Notes: generated by a model not told the origin, from the sequence alone. A stretch of DNA of 64,000 nt from Diplolepis rosae (GCA_030998225.1 JAPYXD010000696.1:1488001-1552000), one strand, 5' to 3'; shown: positions 35,174 to 46,677, counted from the stretch's first letter. Program-made: numbers and translations.

Positions 35174-35866
35174 CTGATGAACAACTTTGACCATGGACAT
35201 TTTTTTATACAAACTTGGGGGAAATACAACCGATCTGGAATATTCTTTAAAAATTCCATTTTTGAATACTGGGAAGAATTCTGTCTTCTTGCCACTGTAA
35301 TTGAGAAAACACAAGAAAAAAAGTTGTTATCACTCAATTCATGAGAAAATGAAAAAAAATCAAGTTAATAGGTGTAGTAGACTCCAAGATTTAGGGGCAT
35401 GAAAATGACCACATTTCATCAGGCGCGGAAATTGCCAACTACCGTTCACGTAACCTGCAAAATTTGATTTCCAATATACTATCAGCTGTTAAATAATTCC
35501 TTAAAAATTTATAAAATCAATTTTCAAAAAATGATAAAAATGGAATTATATTAAGAGAATCAACTTATTATAAAATCCAATACTAGGAACATCCCGCGCC
35601 TGATGAAATGTGGTCATTTTCATGCCCCTAAATCTTGGAGTCTACTACACCTATTAACTTGATTTTCTTTCATTTTGTCATGAATTGAGTGATAACAACT
35701 TTGACCATGGGTTCTGTGTTTTCTCAATTACAGCGGCAAGAAGACAGAATTCTTCCCAGTATTAAAAAATGGAATTTTCAAAGAATATTCCAGATCGGTT
35801 GTATTTCCCCCAAGTTTGTATAAAACAATGTCCATGGTCAAAGTTGTTCATCAGTCATTCTTGGCA
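35162..35866. mobile_element. foldback element, ~270-bp arms
   Basis: It starts TGCCAAGAATGACTGATGAA and ends with the complement. The arms, about 35162-35432 and about 35597-35866, match closely with small indels (for example CCATGGACATTTTTTTATAC versus CCATGGACATTGTTTTATAC). The loop is about 165 bp. It truncates the transposase frame to its left. Confidence 0.85.
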
Positions 35867-35944
35867 AAATGAAAAAAAATCAAGCATGAAAATGACCAAA
35901 TTTCAAGGTATGTTAAGCTGGCAGAACCACATTGTCGTATTCAG

Positions 35945-36995
35945 ATTTATGATATGTCATAATTTAGTACTAATTTAGTGATAATTTAGTACCATATTGG
36001 CGAATTTAGTGCTCTTTAATTTTTCAAAATAATGAGTGGCACCGCTGGCTTAACGTTAAGCTAGCATGACCATAGTCAAAAATACATGAAGATATTAACT
36101 AAATACACTTTTTGATGTATCAGAATTTAGTGCTCAATTAGTGCTCTCAAATCACCCTACTGCGAAATTTATAAGTTTATAATTTTTTAAAATAATCAGT
36201 TTTACCGCTGGCTTAACGTTAAGCTAGCATGACTATAGTCAAAAATACATGAATATATTAAATAAATTAACTTTTTAATCTATCAGAATTTAGTGCTCAA
36301 TTAGTGCTCTCAAAATACCCTATTGCAAAATTCAGGACACTATTATTTTTTTCAATTAGTTGCACCAATGGCCTGCCCATACGCCATCACTATCTTACAT
36401 GCAGTAGACAACAGCATGTGAAATACCACATTTGTCAATGCCTTATAATTTAGTGCTCAATTAGTGTTCTCAAATCACCCTACTGCGAAGTCTATAACTT
36501 TATAAATTTTTAAAATAATCAGTGGTACCGCTGGCTTAACGTTTAGCTAACATGACCATAGTCAAAAATACATGAAGAAATTAAATAAATTTACTTTTTA
36601 ATGTATCAGAATTTAGTGCTCAATTAGTGCTCTCAAATCACCCTACTGCGAAGTCTATAACTTTATAAATTTTTAAAATAATCAGTGGTACCGCTGGCTT
36701 AACGTTTAGCTAACATGACCATAGTCAAAAATACATGAAGATATTAAATAAATTCACTTTTTAATGTATCAGAATTTAGTGCTCAATTAGTGCTCTCAAA
36801 TCACCCTACTGCGAAGTCTATAACTTTATAATTTTTTTAAATAATCAGTGGTACCGCTGGCTTAACGTTTAGCTAACATGACCATAGTCAAAAATACATG
36901 AAGATATTAAATAAATTCACTTTTCAGTGTATCAGAATTTAGTGCTGAATTAGTGTTCTCAAATCACCCTACTGCGAAATTTATAACTTTTTAAT
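35945..36995. repeat. satellite array, ~163-bp monomer x ~6
   Basis: The word CACCCTACTGCGAA recurs at about 36153, (36316 degenerate), 36476, 36639, 36802 and 36965, a steady period of about 163 bp. Each monomer also carries CCGCTGGCTTAACGTT and TCAGAATTTAGTGCTCAATT. One monomer (36340-36440) holds a variant segment (GACAACAGCATGTGAAATAC) that reappears at the far edge of the inverted array at 39665. Confidence 0.92.
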
Positions 36996-37689
36996 GTTTG
37001 TTCTTAAAGTACTCTATATATACGAAAACGATATGCCGTTAGTTACAAATGGATATTGGAAATAAAAGGGCAATATTTGGACTGTAGAAGTATAGAGGCA
37101 CGCATTTGCCCGCTATCATTCTCGAAACTTTAAATGCGTTTTACTCGAAACTGCATTTTCAAAATCAGTGGGCACTCTAGCGTTGCCAATTTTCAATCAA
37201 TCGACTTAAATATTTTTTTAATAGAATCATTAGATGTTTTTCTAGTGAAATAGATAGGATTATTTTTTAATGTTGATATTTTCATTTTTCATGCAACTTT
37301 AAGTCTATGCCATTTTATTAAAAAAGATTTAAGCTGATTGATTGAAAATTGGCAAAGCTAGGTTGCCCACTGTACGACCATCTATTTTTAAAGCGATCCA
37401 GTACATCCCCGGTCAAACCGTCACTTTTGAAAAAATAAATAAATAAATAATAAATCATTTTCCAGTTTAATAGTGTAGTATAATTTCACGATGGTGAGAA
37501 AAATTGATCGAAGTGACACAATCACAAATTTCCTTTTTTTCTTTCTTTTCTTTTGTCGCGAACAAGATAAGCACATAATTTTTGTAAAAGCACTCTTGTC
37601 ACTACGGACAATATTTGAATATTAATACTAAGGGTCAATATAAGTCCTGTTTCATTATAATATTTGAAGATTGAAGAATTTGTTCTACT

Positions 37690-39015
37690 TTTTATTCGGA
37701 CTTTTTTTGTGCTCTTCGAAAATGTCTATATCGATTTTTGGGCTTCAACCCTTAACATCAAAATGCACCTTTGTATGGCCATGTGGAGACGACTTTGACT
37801 AAAAATCATCTTTTTGTAAACTTTATCGACTAAAAATACTATTTGATTTTTAGGCTCTTCGAAAACAAAAACGTATATTAATTTTTCATAATATACAAAA
37901 ATATTAATTTAAATTTACCATTTGTATTTGAACGTTCATTGAGCGATGACAAACATTTTTTTTCAAAACAAAATTAATTTTTATGTCTATATTGAGAGTC
38001 TTTAAAACTTATAATTTGTTATTAAATATAACCTACTTTTTAATTTAATAGGGGAAGAAATTAATAATTTAGTTTTCAAAGAAAATATTTTTCACCGTTC
38101 AATGGACGTTTAAAACCATAAGTACATTTCTATACTGGCGTTGCAAATGGAATTTTCGATAAATATACGAAATAAAAAAAAATATGTGTGACACAGACAG
38201 AAGCAAAAATTTACACCACACGAAGAAAAAAATCTAAGTATTATAGTAAGCTGAGCTCTTTCTATTAGAGCACTGAACTTAATGTGCGAAATTGGTATGA
38301 ACTTCTACCAATATTGGCATCAAATCAAGCATTTTTAGCATGGAATGTCTTCTACCATAAAAAAAATCAATCGCATTCCATTATTTTGCTAGTGTCATAT
38401 GCTCTCAGAGCAATGTTTCTTGCGAAAATAGCTCGACCTTCGCATTAATGTTAAGGGATGGAGCTCAAAAATCGATTAAGACATTTTTAAAGAGCCCAAA
38501 ACTCAGAGAGTATTCCTAGACCATAAAGTTTGCAAAAAGATTATTTTTAGTCAAAGTCGTCTCTACATGACCATTCAAGCGTGCATTTTAATATTAAGAG
38601 TAGAAGCCCAAAAAATATACTTACAGTTTTGAACGTTCATTGAACGGCGGAAAAATTTTTTTTTGCAAACTAGCTGATTAGTTTATTCCCTATTAAATTA
38701 AAAAGTAGCGTATATTAAATAACAGATTGTATACTTAAAAGGCTCTGAATATAGATATAATAAAAAATTTTGCTTTGAACAAAAATTTGTTGTCATCGTT
38801 CAATGAACGTTCAAAACTGTAAATACATGCCCAAAAATGGATAGAGACATTTTCAAAGAGCCCAAAAATCAGAGAGTCTCTTTAGACGATAATTTTTACA
38901 GTAAGATGATTTTTAGTCAAAGTCGTCTCTACACGGTCATGCAGGGGTGCGATTTTATGCTAAGGGTTGGAGCCCAAAAATCGATAAAAATATTTTCGAA
39001 GAGCCCAAAAAGAGC
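37690..39015. repeat. inner inverted repeat (units U and V)
   Basis: Unit U (AAAGAGCCCAAAA ... TTTTTAGTCAAAGTCGTCTC ... GGAGCCCAAAAATCGAT) is present at about 37700-37870 inverted, and at 38455-38620 and 38826-39010 direct. Unit V (AACGTTCATTGAACG ... AACGTTCAAAACTGTAA) lies at 37925-38115 inverted and 38630-38825 direct. This is an imperfect palindrome centred near 38.3 kb. Confidence 0.75.
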
Positions 39016-39224
39016 CAAAAATACAGCGCGTCTCTTCTTGTAAAATTGCAAATTATTTTCCAAGGGTTGATTATTTTATGAAAGGGTCTAGTTTTTTGTC
39101 ATCGATATTTGATGGTTTGAGGAGCCCAAACAAAGCGCAAAAATTAGGGTATATTTGTATTTTTGTTCAATACTGTTTTGAGATAGAAGAAGTGTTAGCT
39201 TTATTAGAGCCAGTGGTACTACCC

Positions 39225-39665
39225 ATTATTTTAAAAAATTAAAAAGTTATAAATTTCGCAGTAGGGTGATTTGAGAACACTAATTCAGCACTAAATTCTG
39301 ATACACTGAAAAGTTAATTTGATTCTCATCTTCACGTATTGTTGAGTATGGCCATGCTAGCTTAACGTTAAGCCAGCGGTACCACTGATTATTTAAAAAA
39401 ATTATAAAGTTATAGACTTCGCAGTAGGGTGATTTGAGAGCACTAATTGAGCACTAAATTCTGATACATTAAAAAGTGAATTTATTTAATATCTTCATGT
39501 ATTTTTGACTATGGTCATGTTAGCTAAACGTTAAGCCAGCGGTACCACTGATTATTTTAAAAATTTATAAAGTTATAGACTTCGCAGTAGGGTGATTTGA
39601 GAACACTAATTGAGCACTAAATTATAAGGCATTGACAAATGTGGTATTTCACATGCTGTTGTCTA
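39225..39665. repeat. satellite array in inverse orientation, ~2.6 monomers
   Basis: CGCAGTAGGGTGATTTGAG occurs at about 39257, 39420 and 39583 (period 163 bp), the reverse complement of the array at 35945-36995. It ends at the same variant segment (GTATTTCACATGCTGTTGTC) found inside the forward array. Confidence 0.9.
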
Positions 39666-39685
39666 CCCAAACCAAGGTTAGTAGT

Positions 39686-40003
39686 AGATCCATGAAAGTG
39701 ATTATTCCGATATGTTTCGAATTTTGGACTATTTTCATAATTTGCGTGACTAGAATGATCTTGTATTGTAGGTCGCTGAATTCGCCTTATAATCGTTAAT
39801 AATGTCATCGAAAAAAAATACGTGGTTCCATTTAAAAAAGTGGAGTTGACCTTGACGTAGCTTCAGCGCCTCCACTGATAAAAAAATAGGGTGGTCCAGT
39901 ATGACGGCCTTCTTGAACACTGATACTTTTGTCTGAAACATTTTGGGATATAATCAATAGTTTGAGTGTAATCGCTCTGCAACACTTTATGTGACTCACC
40001 CTG
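39686..40003 (-). mobile_element. mariner/Tc1-superfamily 5' end, inverted copy
   Basis: This is the reverse complement of the terminal ~310 bp at 34166-34480, ending ACTTTATGTGACTCACCCTG. It has diverged by scattered changes. It has no transposase part; the join to the satellite is abrupt near 39670. Confidence 0.75.
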
Positions 40004-40249
40004 CATTTTTAAAAAGTAAAGATATTGAAATTGAACCTTATTTTGAAATTAATAATTTTTTTTTAAATTTATTATATATTTATTGACAAATTGTTTTCAA
40101 TATTCTTTCATTATCCTGATTACAATATACAATAATTGCTTTTTTAAAAGAAATTTACAATGCTCAGAGAAATTATAATTAAAACAAATTATCGCTCTAA
40201 ATATATTATATAATAATTGCTCTATATAATAATATAATAATAATCTATA

Positions 40250-41215
40250 TTGGAGCCATCCAAAGTGGAGACAACTTAACTCGGATTTTGCCCAATATTG
40301 ATGGACGCAGGGATGCAAAAAGGAGCCTCTTGGCGAGCGTGGTGCTTTCGAAGCTGCTTTATGCAGTTCCGGTCTTGGCAAATGCCCTGCAAAACCATGC
40401 TATCCAGAGGAAACTGTTCTCAGCGCAGAGATCTATCGCCCTCAAAATAGTTTCAGCATATAGAACTGTCTTGACGAGTGCTGTGTTGGTCCTGGCGAGC
40501 GTTTCGCCAATAGAATTATTGGCGGAGGAAATTGAGGAAACCTTTCAGCTCCGCAAGGAGCTTACCTGTACCAAACTGCAGGAAATCGTTCGCGCGAAGG
40601 AGGCCATCCGCAAGGATGGAAGGCGCAGAATCGTCGAGAAATGTCAGACGAGATGGCATGGTGAGCAGACCGGGAGACGGACCTACCGCCTTATCCCGGA
40701 GCTCGCCACCTGGCTGAACAGAAAGCACGGGGAAGTCGGGTTTTATTTGGCGCAAGCGCTCTCAGGCCATATCTGTTTTAATGCGTACCGGAGTCGCTTT
40801 AAGAAGAAAGACGAGGATATGTGTTGCTACTGCGATTCCCCTGTGGATAATACGGAGCACGCACTCTTCGTCTGCGCAAAGTGGGGCGTGGCAAGGGAGG
40901 CCGTCGGTCAGGCAGTGAGTGCTGAGCTCACTCCTGACGCGATGGTCTCTCTGATGCTCCAGTCTGAACAGATCTGGACGCTAATTGAGTAATTCGTCTA
41001 ACTTGTGATGAAGACGAGAGAGCTCGATGGGCGTTGGGAGCAAAACAACGTGGAGGGCCAGTATAAATCGCATCAGGGCCTACGCCCCCGGTCACGAGTC
41101 CCGGGCGGACTGGGCTGTCACGTCGGATAGGGGAGGGATCTTTTCCCTTCCCTGGCCTGTGCGGCTGGCTGGTTAAGCCTAATGTGCGAGCGACGAAAGA
41201 GTCGTACGCGACTAT
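40250..41215 (+). mobile_element. R1-like LINE, 5'-truncated (copy A)
   Basis: Starts abruptly inside the reverse-transcriptase C-terminal region and runs through the ORF stop (40990-40992) into a 3' region shared with the copy at 44064-44945 (GAGGGCCAGTA.AAATCGCATC, AGAGTCG.ACGCGACT). No poly(A) tail or target duplication was identified. Confidence 0.75.
40252..40992 (+). pseudogene. R1-like LINE ORF2, C-terminal part
   Basis: The frame encodes the part downstream of the reverse-transcriptase fingers/palm: LPNIDGRRDAKRSLLASVVL, SKLLYAVPVLANAL (thumb), AYRTVLTSAVLVLASVSPIE, WLNRKHGEVGFYLAQALSGH, and a C-terminal zinc-knuckle-like C-x2-C-x8-H-x4-C (CCYCDSPVDNTEHALFVC), ending WTLIE. These are typical of the R1 clade of non-LTR retrotransposons. 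The RT active site (YADD block) and the endonuclease are absent because of 5' truncation, as usual for target-primed reverse transcription. The sequence is clearly more GC-rich than its surroundings. Codons are open to the TGA-free TAA-type stop at 40990. Confidence 0.85.
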
Positions 41216-42900
41216 ACAGTTTTTATTTTGCAGACTTTGACAGTAAGATAGGCTTAAAGGCTTCTTTACCAGTAGTGTACAGTTTAATTGTTTCTGTAAG
41301 GCAGTATCGTAATTGTAAAGAACCATCTCGAAGATCGTCATCTTTTCAGAGTATAAATCTCAAATCCAAGTACCTACAGGTACAAAGTGTAGGCATTATG
41401 AAAGGATTTTTACAGAGGATCAATAAAATCTTAACTTAGTTTTCAGATCTACAGAATCATGACATTAAAGAACATTATTATTTGTACGAATACATCAATA
41501 TTTTTCATTGGATTTAAAAAAATTTGATTGAAAACTAATTCCTGTAAATCATTGGTCTTAATTTAATCAATTTAATAAAATTTACAAAACAGAAGTTATA
41601 TAGTAAAAAATGAATGACAGAATTTCCGTACTTCAATCATTTGAGTCTCCAGCAATTTCTAATTATGATTAAAAATGTTTTTTCATCACTTAAAGTACTG
41701 TAACATTAGGCACAATAACTCAGCTTCTATACATCCGAATATCACGAAATTTTGAAACAACATTCATGATGAGTGTAGGATTAAATTCCTGAAAGATCTA
41801 ATAGATGTCGCCACTAGTATTAGCTATTTTTCGCTTGTCTGGAAACTTTTGCGACAGACCTTGTATGTCAACGCTAACTATGTAATGTCCGCGAAGGATG
41901 AATATTTGCGACATTAAAAAAGAGGTTAACCATATATACAAATTATAAATGTAACCTTAATGTGGAATTTAGTTTTAAAAAGTTATATATAATCGAATGT
42001 AACAAATAAAATTTTCTTATTTGGAGGTATCAAGACATACCCAGTAAACGTTGAAATAAACAATATGCAAATCTTGTTTTTGTAATTTGAAAAGCCAACA
42101 ATGTTGAATAGTAGTTTTTGAAAAGAAAGTTACCTTTTTGAGGCCATGAATCACAAGGTGACCGTTTTCATCGACAAAAATAATTCCCGGTCATCGAAAA
42201 TTTTTTCCCAATCTTAAAAAAAATAGTTTCCAATGAATAACGGTTAATGCAATGGGTTTCTAGAGTTTTAAAATATTTTCCATTCAATATTCTGAAATGA
42301 AATTTCTCCTGGTATACCGAAATCTCGAAATCATACGAAATGGACAATTGTTTAAGTAATTGTTAAGTAATTATCAAAATAAGAGGGGAATTTCAAAATG
42401 CATAATAAAATATATAAGTAGATCACTTTATGTAACACATTTAAAACAAATTAAAATCGTTTTTTATTAAAATTTTTTAAAAATTGCTGGTCATTTCCCG
42501 GTTTTTCCAGATCACAGAAAATTCCCGGTTTTCCCGGTCCAGCGGCCACCCTGAATCAACTAAACCACGTGTCCAAATTTCTTCAAAAGTTCATGTAAAA
42601 TATCTTTTTGATTTTACAAAATATTTTTATATTTCTTGCAATCCAAAATTTATTTTGAAATCATTTTTTAGCGAAAACGGTTGGTCATACAGAAAAACTT
42701 GTGGGACAAACGTGTTGAGGACTATATCTTCTACAATTAATGTCACTGGCATACTGCACTACGACTAAAAATGCAAAAATTAGAGGGCGCCAAAGTTACC
42801 AGAAACTCGTTTTTTTGCGTTTTATACCTAAAAACATCTTTTAAAATAAATAATGTAAATGGAAGGATCGCTGATCTCTCAAAAACCTGCAAAATTGATA
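41216..42900. other. non-coding, AT-rich
   Basis: No gene. At 42480-42560 the words GGTCATTTCCCGGTTTTTCC and TTCCCGGTTTTCCCGGTC form a short C-rich repeat, similar to degenerate insect repeats near 42190. Confidence 0.4.
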
Positions 42901-42904
42901 CTAA

Positions 42905-43739
42905 AGCATTTATTCTCCGACTCCGACTCTTCACCTTTGAAGTTCAACAAAATAATCAAATTAACTTTCTGGACGTGCCATTAATTATAAAAGATAATAA
43001 AATTATTTCTAATTGGTTTCAAAAACCTACCTCATCAAATAGAACAATTAATTACTTTTCCAATCATCCAATCTGTCAGAAAAAAAATATTGTTTATAAT
43101 TTCGTTGATCGAGCGATATCTTTATCTCACAAAACGTTTCATAACGCCAATTTGAAAATTGTTAAACAAATATTATTAAACAACGATTATCCAAATAGCT
43201 TCATCGATAAAAATATAAAAATCGGTATGAATAAAATTAAATACAGCTCTCCAAATTCTCCAAACAAAAAAACCGTTCAAACTTATACAGACATCAACCA
43301 AAGGTATGTTTGCCATACAATGTAACAAACTTCACTAAATTGTCTAATATTTTTAAAAAATACAATATTTCAACTATTCCAGTCGTCAACAAAACTTTGA
43401 AATCAATAATAAAATTAGGTAAAGACTCCTCAAACAAATGGGAACAAACTAATATTGTATACAAATTTAATTGTAAAAATTGCACTGCGACTTATATTGG
43501 TGAATCTAAGAGAGCATTAAGAGTTCGTATTAATGAACACAAAAATAAAAAAAAACAGTGAATCCGTAGTCTGTGAACATCAATTGGAATTCAACTATGA
43601 TTGCGTCTCTGACTATCGAAAAAGATTAACATCAGAGATGATCCATATAAAATTTAATAAATTTAGTATAAATAAAAAAGAAGACATATTTAAATTGAAT
43701 AGAACTTATTTTTCATTACTTAATAGATTAAATTCATGA
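42905..43739 (+). pseudogene. Penelope-like element: RT C-terminus plus GIY-YIG endonuclease
   Basis: The frame contains FEVQQNNQINFLDVPLIIKD, NWFQKPTSSNRTINYFSNHP, LKIVKQILLNNDYPNSFIDK, then (after a frameshift near 43320) IVYKFNCKNCTATYIGESKR and ALRVRINEHKNKKK, then (after another shift in a poly-A run near 43555) RKRLTSEMIHIKFNKFSINK. This order is the C-terminal RT/linker followed by the GIY-YIG nuclease of Penelope-like retroelements: the CxxC and TYIGE..R..RI.EH core is present. The RT catalytic part is missing upstream. The element's 3' non-coding part runs to about 45060 and is split by the R1-like insertion at 44064-44945. Confidence 0.8.
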
Positions 43740-44049
43740 TAGCTTTCCAGCTGATGTCTGTTTAAATTTTAAATTCTGTGTTTACAATAACTGTTGTCAA
43801 TATTTTAAGTTAACTGCTTGAATGTAATAATTTAGTAGACAAAGTGTCGCCGACTCCATGACATCACGTCGTTTTATTAAGTAAATCATGACTTTTATTA
43901 TAATTTTATTTTCTCGACATTACTCATCATGAGTTAAACTTCTTTTATAAAGGTAAAATTTTAACAATTTTGTGTATGTTCTGGATGTTAAGTTAATTTA
44001 ATGTTTATTTTTCTTGTATGTGACAATTTTAATATTTGGTGTTTTCTTA

Positions 44050-44063
44050 ATATAATAAAGCCT
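44050..44063. repeat. target-site duplication, left copy
   Basis: ATATAATAAAGCCT, identical to 44946-44959 on the other side of the R1-like insertion. Confidence 0.9.
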
Positions 44064-44913
44064 TACCTGCGCCGACCTGCAGAAAATCGCTCGCGCGAAG
44101 GAGGCCATCCGCAAGGATGGAAGGCGCAGACTCGTCGAGAAATGGCAGATGAGATGGCATGGTGAGCAGACAGGGAGATGGACCTACCGCCTGATCTCGG
44201 AGCTCGCCACCTGGCTGAACAGAAAGCACGGGGAAGTCGGCTTTTACTTGGCACAAGCGCTCTCGGGCCATGGCTGTTTTAACGCGTACCTGAGGCGCTT
44301 TAAGAAGAGAGACGAGGAGACGTGTTGCTACTGCGATTCCCCGGTGGATAACGCAGAGCACGCACTCTTCGTCTGCGCAAAATGGGGTGTGGCTAGGGGG
44401 GTCCTCGGTCAGGCGGTGGGTTCCGAACTTACTCCTGACACGATGGTCCCCCTCATGCTCCAGTCTGAGCGGTTCTGGACGCTCATCGAGTCATTCGTCA
44501 CACTTGTGATGAAGACGAGGGAGCTTGATGGGCGTCGGGAGCGAAACAACGGGGAGGGCCAGTAGAAATCGCATCGGGGCCTGCGCCCGCGGTCCTGCGT
44601 CTCGGGTAGACTTGACTGTCCGCGTCGTTCGGGGGAGGAATCTGTTTGTTTCTCCCCTGGGTGGCGCGGCTGGTCGGTTGTCCTAGTGGGCGGGTGGCCG
44701 CGGGTGGAAGTTCCGAGCGAACGGATGACGGAAGAGTCGCACGCGACTTTAATGGAACCAACCACCCGTGAAGTTCAAAGCCGAAAGGCGGTTCCGCGGG
44801 TGGTGTATTGGTTCGAGAGAGGGGGTTTTCTGGTTTTAACAGGTATGCCTAGACCCGTCCTAGGAGAGTCCTGTACAACGTCTATAAAAGATTTTGCCAT
44901 TTTTCCTCCTCAC

Positions 44914-44945
<32 letters not shown>
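44064..44945 (+). mobile_element. R1-like LINE, 5'-truncated with poly(A) and 14-bp TSD (copy B)
   Basis: The insertion is about 880 bp and ends in about 30 A residues. It is flanked by perfect ATATAATAAAGCCT duplications, the signature of target-primed reverse transcription. It lies inside the 3' part of the Penelope-like element, so it is younger than that element. The poly(A) is uninterrupted, which also points to a recent event. Confidence 0.92.
44065..44565 (+). pseudogene. R1-like LINE ORF2 C-terminus (copy B)
   Basis: It enters in frame at LTCADLQKIARAKEAIRKDG and continues through WLNRKHGEVGFYLAQALSGH and GCFNAYLRRFKKRDEE. It retains the same zinc-knuckle-like C-x2-C-x8-H-x4-C (CCYCDSPVDNAEHALFVC) as copy A, and runs on past the point where copy A stops to a TAG at 44563-44565. 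The frame is uninterrupted. It is closely related to 40252-40992 but not identical, for example WHGEQTGRWTYRLIS versus WHGEQTGRRTYRLIP. Only the C-terminal fifth of the ORF is present, so it cannot retrotranspose on its own. Confidence 0.88.
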
Positions 44946-44953
<8 letters not shown>

Positions 44954-44959
44954 AAGCCT
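44946..44959. repeat. target-site duplication, right copy
   Basis: ATATAATAAAGCCT, matching 44050-44063. Its last bases (CCT) open the hammerhead-like core. Confidence 0.9.
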
Positions 44960-44994
44960 GATGAGGTTGGCTAACCCATAGCCAACGAAACGTC
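44958..44994 (+). ncRNA. hammerhead-ribozyme-like motif of the Penelope-like element
   Basis: The core CTGATGA (44958-44964) is followed by one G and a perfect 7-bp stem II, GTTGGCT (44966-44972) with AGCCAAC (44980-44986), and then GAAAC and GTC (44987-44994). Hammerhead ribozymes are known in the terminal repeats of Penelope-like elements, which supports the call. Caveats: an extra G separates the core from stem II, and stem III would have to be minimal (ACGT), so self-cleavage of a single copy is uncertain. Confidence 0.55.
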
Positions 44995-45060
44995 GCAACA
45001 ATTTTGACACTATAAAGAGTTTTCTTCTTTATATTTGACCCTCATTGATCGTAAACCAGC

Positions 45061-45423
45061 ATCTTTTATTATAATTGGGAAGAAATTCCCAGGGATTATT
45101 AAAAAAACAGTATTTCCTTGCAAATTATTTATGAATGGAATATATTAAACAATTCTAGTTATTGTCGTAGTGAAATACTGTACCCAACGAATTGTCTTGA
45201 TTGCTTGCTAATAGCTTCATTTCACAATGATTTCATTATTGATAAATTTGTTTCTCAAATGAAGTGAAAATTAATCTCGAAATGTCGGGAAATTTTTATT
45301 TTCTTTATCCCTAAATATTGATCCGAATTGCGTATCTACTACACTCACAGTAAATAATCAAAATAAGTTCAAAATAGTTCATAAATAATTTGCAGGGGTT
45401 TACAGTTTTTCAATAGACGTCTT
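45061..45423. other. non-coding gap
   Basis: Nothing supported between the Penelope-like end and the second mariner. Confidence 0.4.
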
Positions 45424-46677
45424 TTGGGTGTCTATAAATTAATTCGTGCGGTTTTTTTTCAAAATTTGAACGCTTATTTAAGAAAAACATGTCCAAATAT
45501 GTACAATTCAAAGTATTGCCCATCTGCAGCTATGACTTTTTCCCATCTTTCTGGCAATTTGTGGATTACATCCCAAAAGAACTGCGCTTGCTTGGCGGCC
45601 AAGAATGAATCAAGCCAATTTTTGATACCCTGTTCTGATGTGAACCGTATTCCAGTGAGGGCGTTCAGCATCGACCGGAAAAAATGGTAGTCAGAAGGGG
45701 CAAGGTCTGGACTATAATTCGGGTGGGGTAAAACTTCCCATCCACTGTTTTCCAAATAGTTCTTAACCGGAATAGCAACATGGGGCCGAGCGTTGTCATG
45801 ATGGAAAAATTTTTCAGCTATTGCTCTCTTCAAACGGATTAAGTGTGTTCGGTAGCGTTCTACATTGATGGTTTCACCCGGTTTTAGCAGCTCATAATAC
45901 AGCACACCCTTCTGATCCCACCAAATACAGAGCATTACCTTCGCGCCATGAATATTCGGCTTTGCCGTTGATTTGGCTGGTTGGCAGGGTTTCACCTTTG
46001 ATTTTTTGCGCTTGGGGTTGTCGTAATGGATCCATTTTTCATCGCCGGTAACAATCCGATGCAAAAATGACTTCTTTTTTTGGCATTCCAGCAGCATTTC
46101 GGACATGCAAAACCGCCTTTCAACGTCTCTCCGCTTGACTTCATGTGGAACCCAATTTCCTTATTTTTTGAATGTATCCGGCTGCTTTTAAACGTTTTGA
46201 AATGGCTGCTTGAGTGACTCCCATAGCTTCTGCGAGCTTTTTTTGTGTTTGGCAACAATCTTCATCAAGAAATGCTTCCAGTTTTTCATCTTCAAACTTT
46301 TTTGGCTGCCCAGGACGTTCTTCGTCTTCCAAGCCAAAATCACCACTTTTAAATCGTACAAACTACCTTTGGGACGTTCGCTCAGCTAGAGCATGTTCAC
46401 CATAAACTTCCACCAAAATACGATGACTTTCGGCAGCAGTTTTCTTCATATTAAAGTAATGAAGGAGAACTCCCAGCAAAAACACTTTCAGGCAGAAAGT
46501 TCGATATGTTTGAGTGAAAAAAAATTATTGTTGTTCACGCATCAAATGAATGACATATACTGAAAAAGACGCACAATGACAGTAGCTTTCCAATGCACGT
46601 TCGGAATATTGGAACGATGGAATAATAATCAAGTTACGCCATCTCTTAGCAAACCGCAAGAATTAAGTTATAGATCA
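45424..46677 (-). mobile_element. second mariner copy, minus strand
   Basis: TIR remnants TCTATAAATTAATTCGTGCG (left) and the complement of TAACTTAATTCTTGCGGTTT (right) match the mariner at 12217. The element is about 1.25 kb. The outermost bases are mutated and no clear TA duplication remains. Confidence 0.88.
45474..46500 (-). pseudogene. mariner transposase, broken N-terminus
   Basis: Minus strand. The C-terminal 210 codons (46106 down to 45474) are open and keep all three catalytic aspartates: VTGDEKWIHYD, FFHHDNARPHVA and SPDLAPSDYHFF. This differs from the copy at 12388, which has lost the second. However, about 12 codons before FFHHDN are deleted (RAIAEKFFHHDN), the start ATG has become ATA near 46501, a short deletion follows it, and there are shifts near 46140 and 46330 (fragments KKFEDEKLEAFLDEDCC and VTQAAISKRLKAAGYIQK). 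The usual stop position has read through to VFLK. It is a non-functional copy of the same mariner lineage. Confidence 0.88.

Noticed and set aside
36000..37000. Satellite monomers as a CRISPR-like or regulatory array
   Set aside because: The whole ~163-bp unit repeats with no unique spacers, so it is a satellite.
42484..42768. 94-codon ORF upstream of the Penelope-like fragment as its RT domain
   Set aside because: No RT motifs; it overlaps a CCCGGTTTT-rich degenerate repeat.
44686..44961. ORF ending in a poly-lysine tail
   Set aside because: The lysines are the LINE poly(A) tail; it is 3' untranslated sequence.
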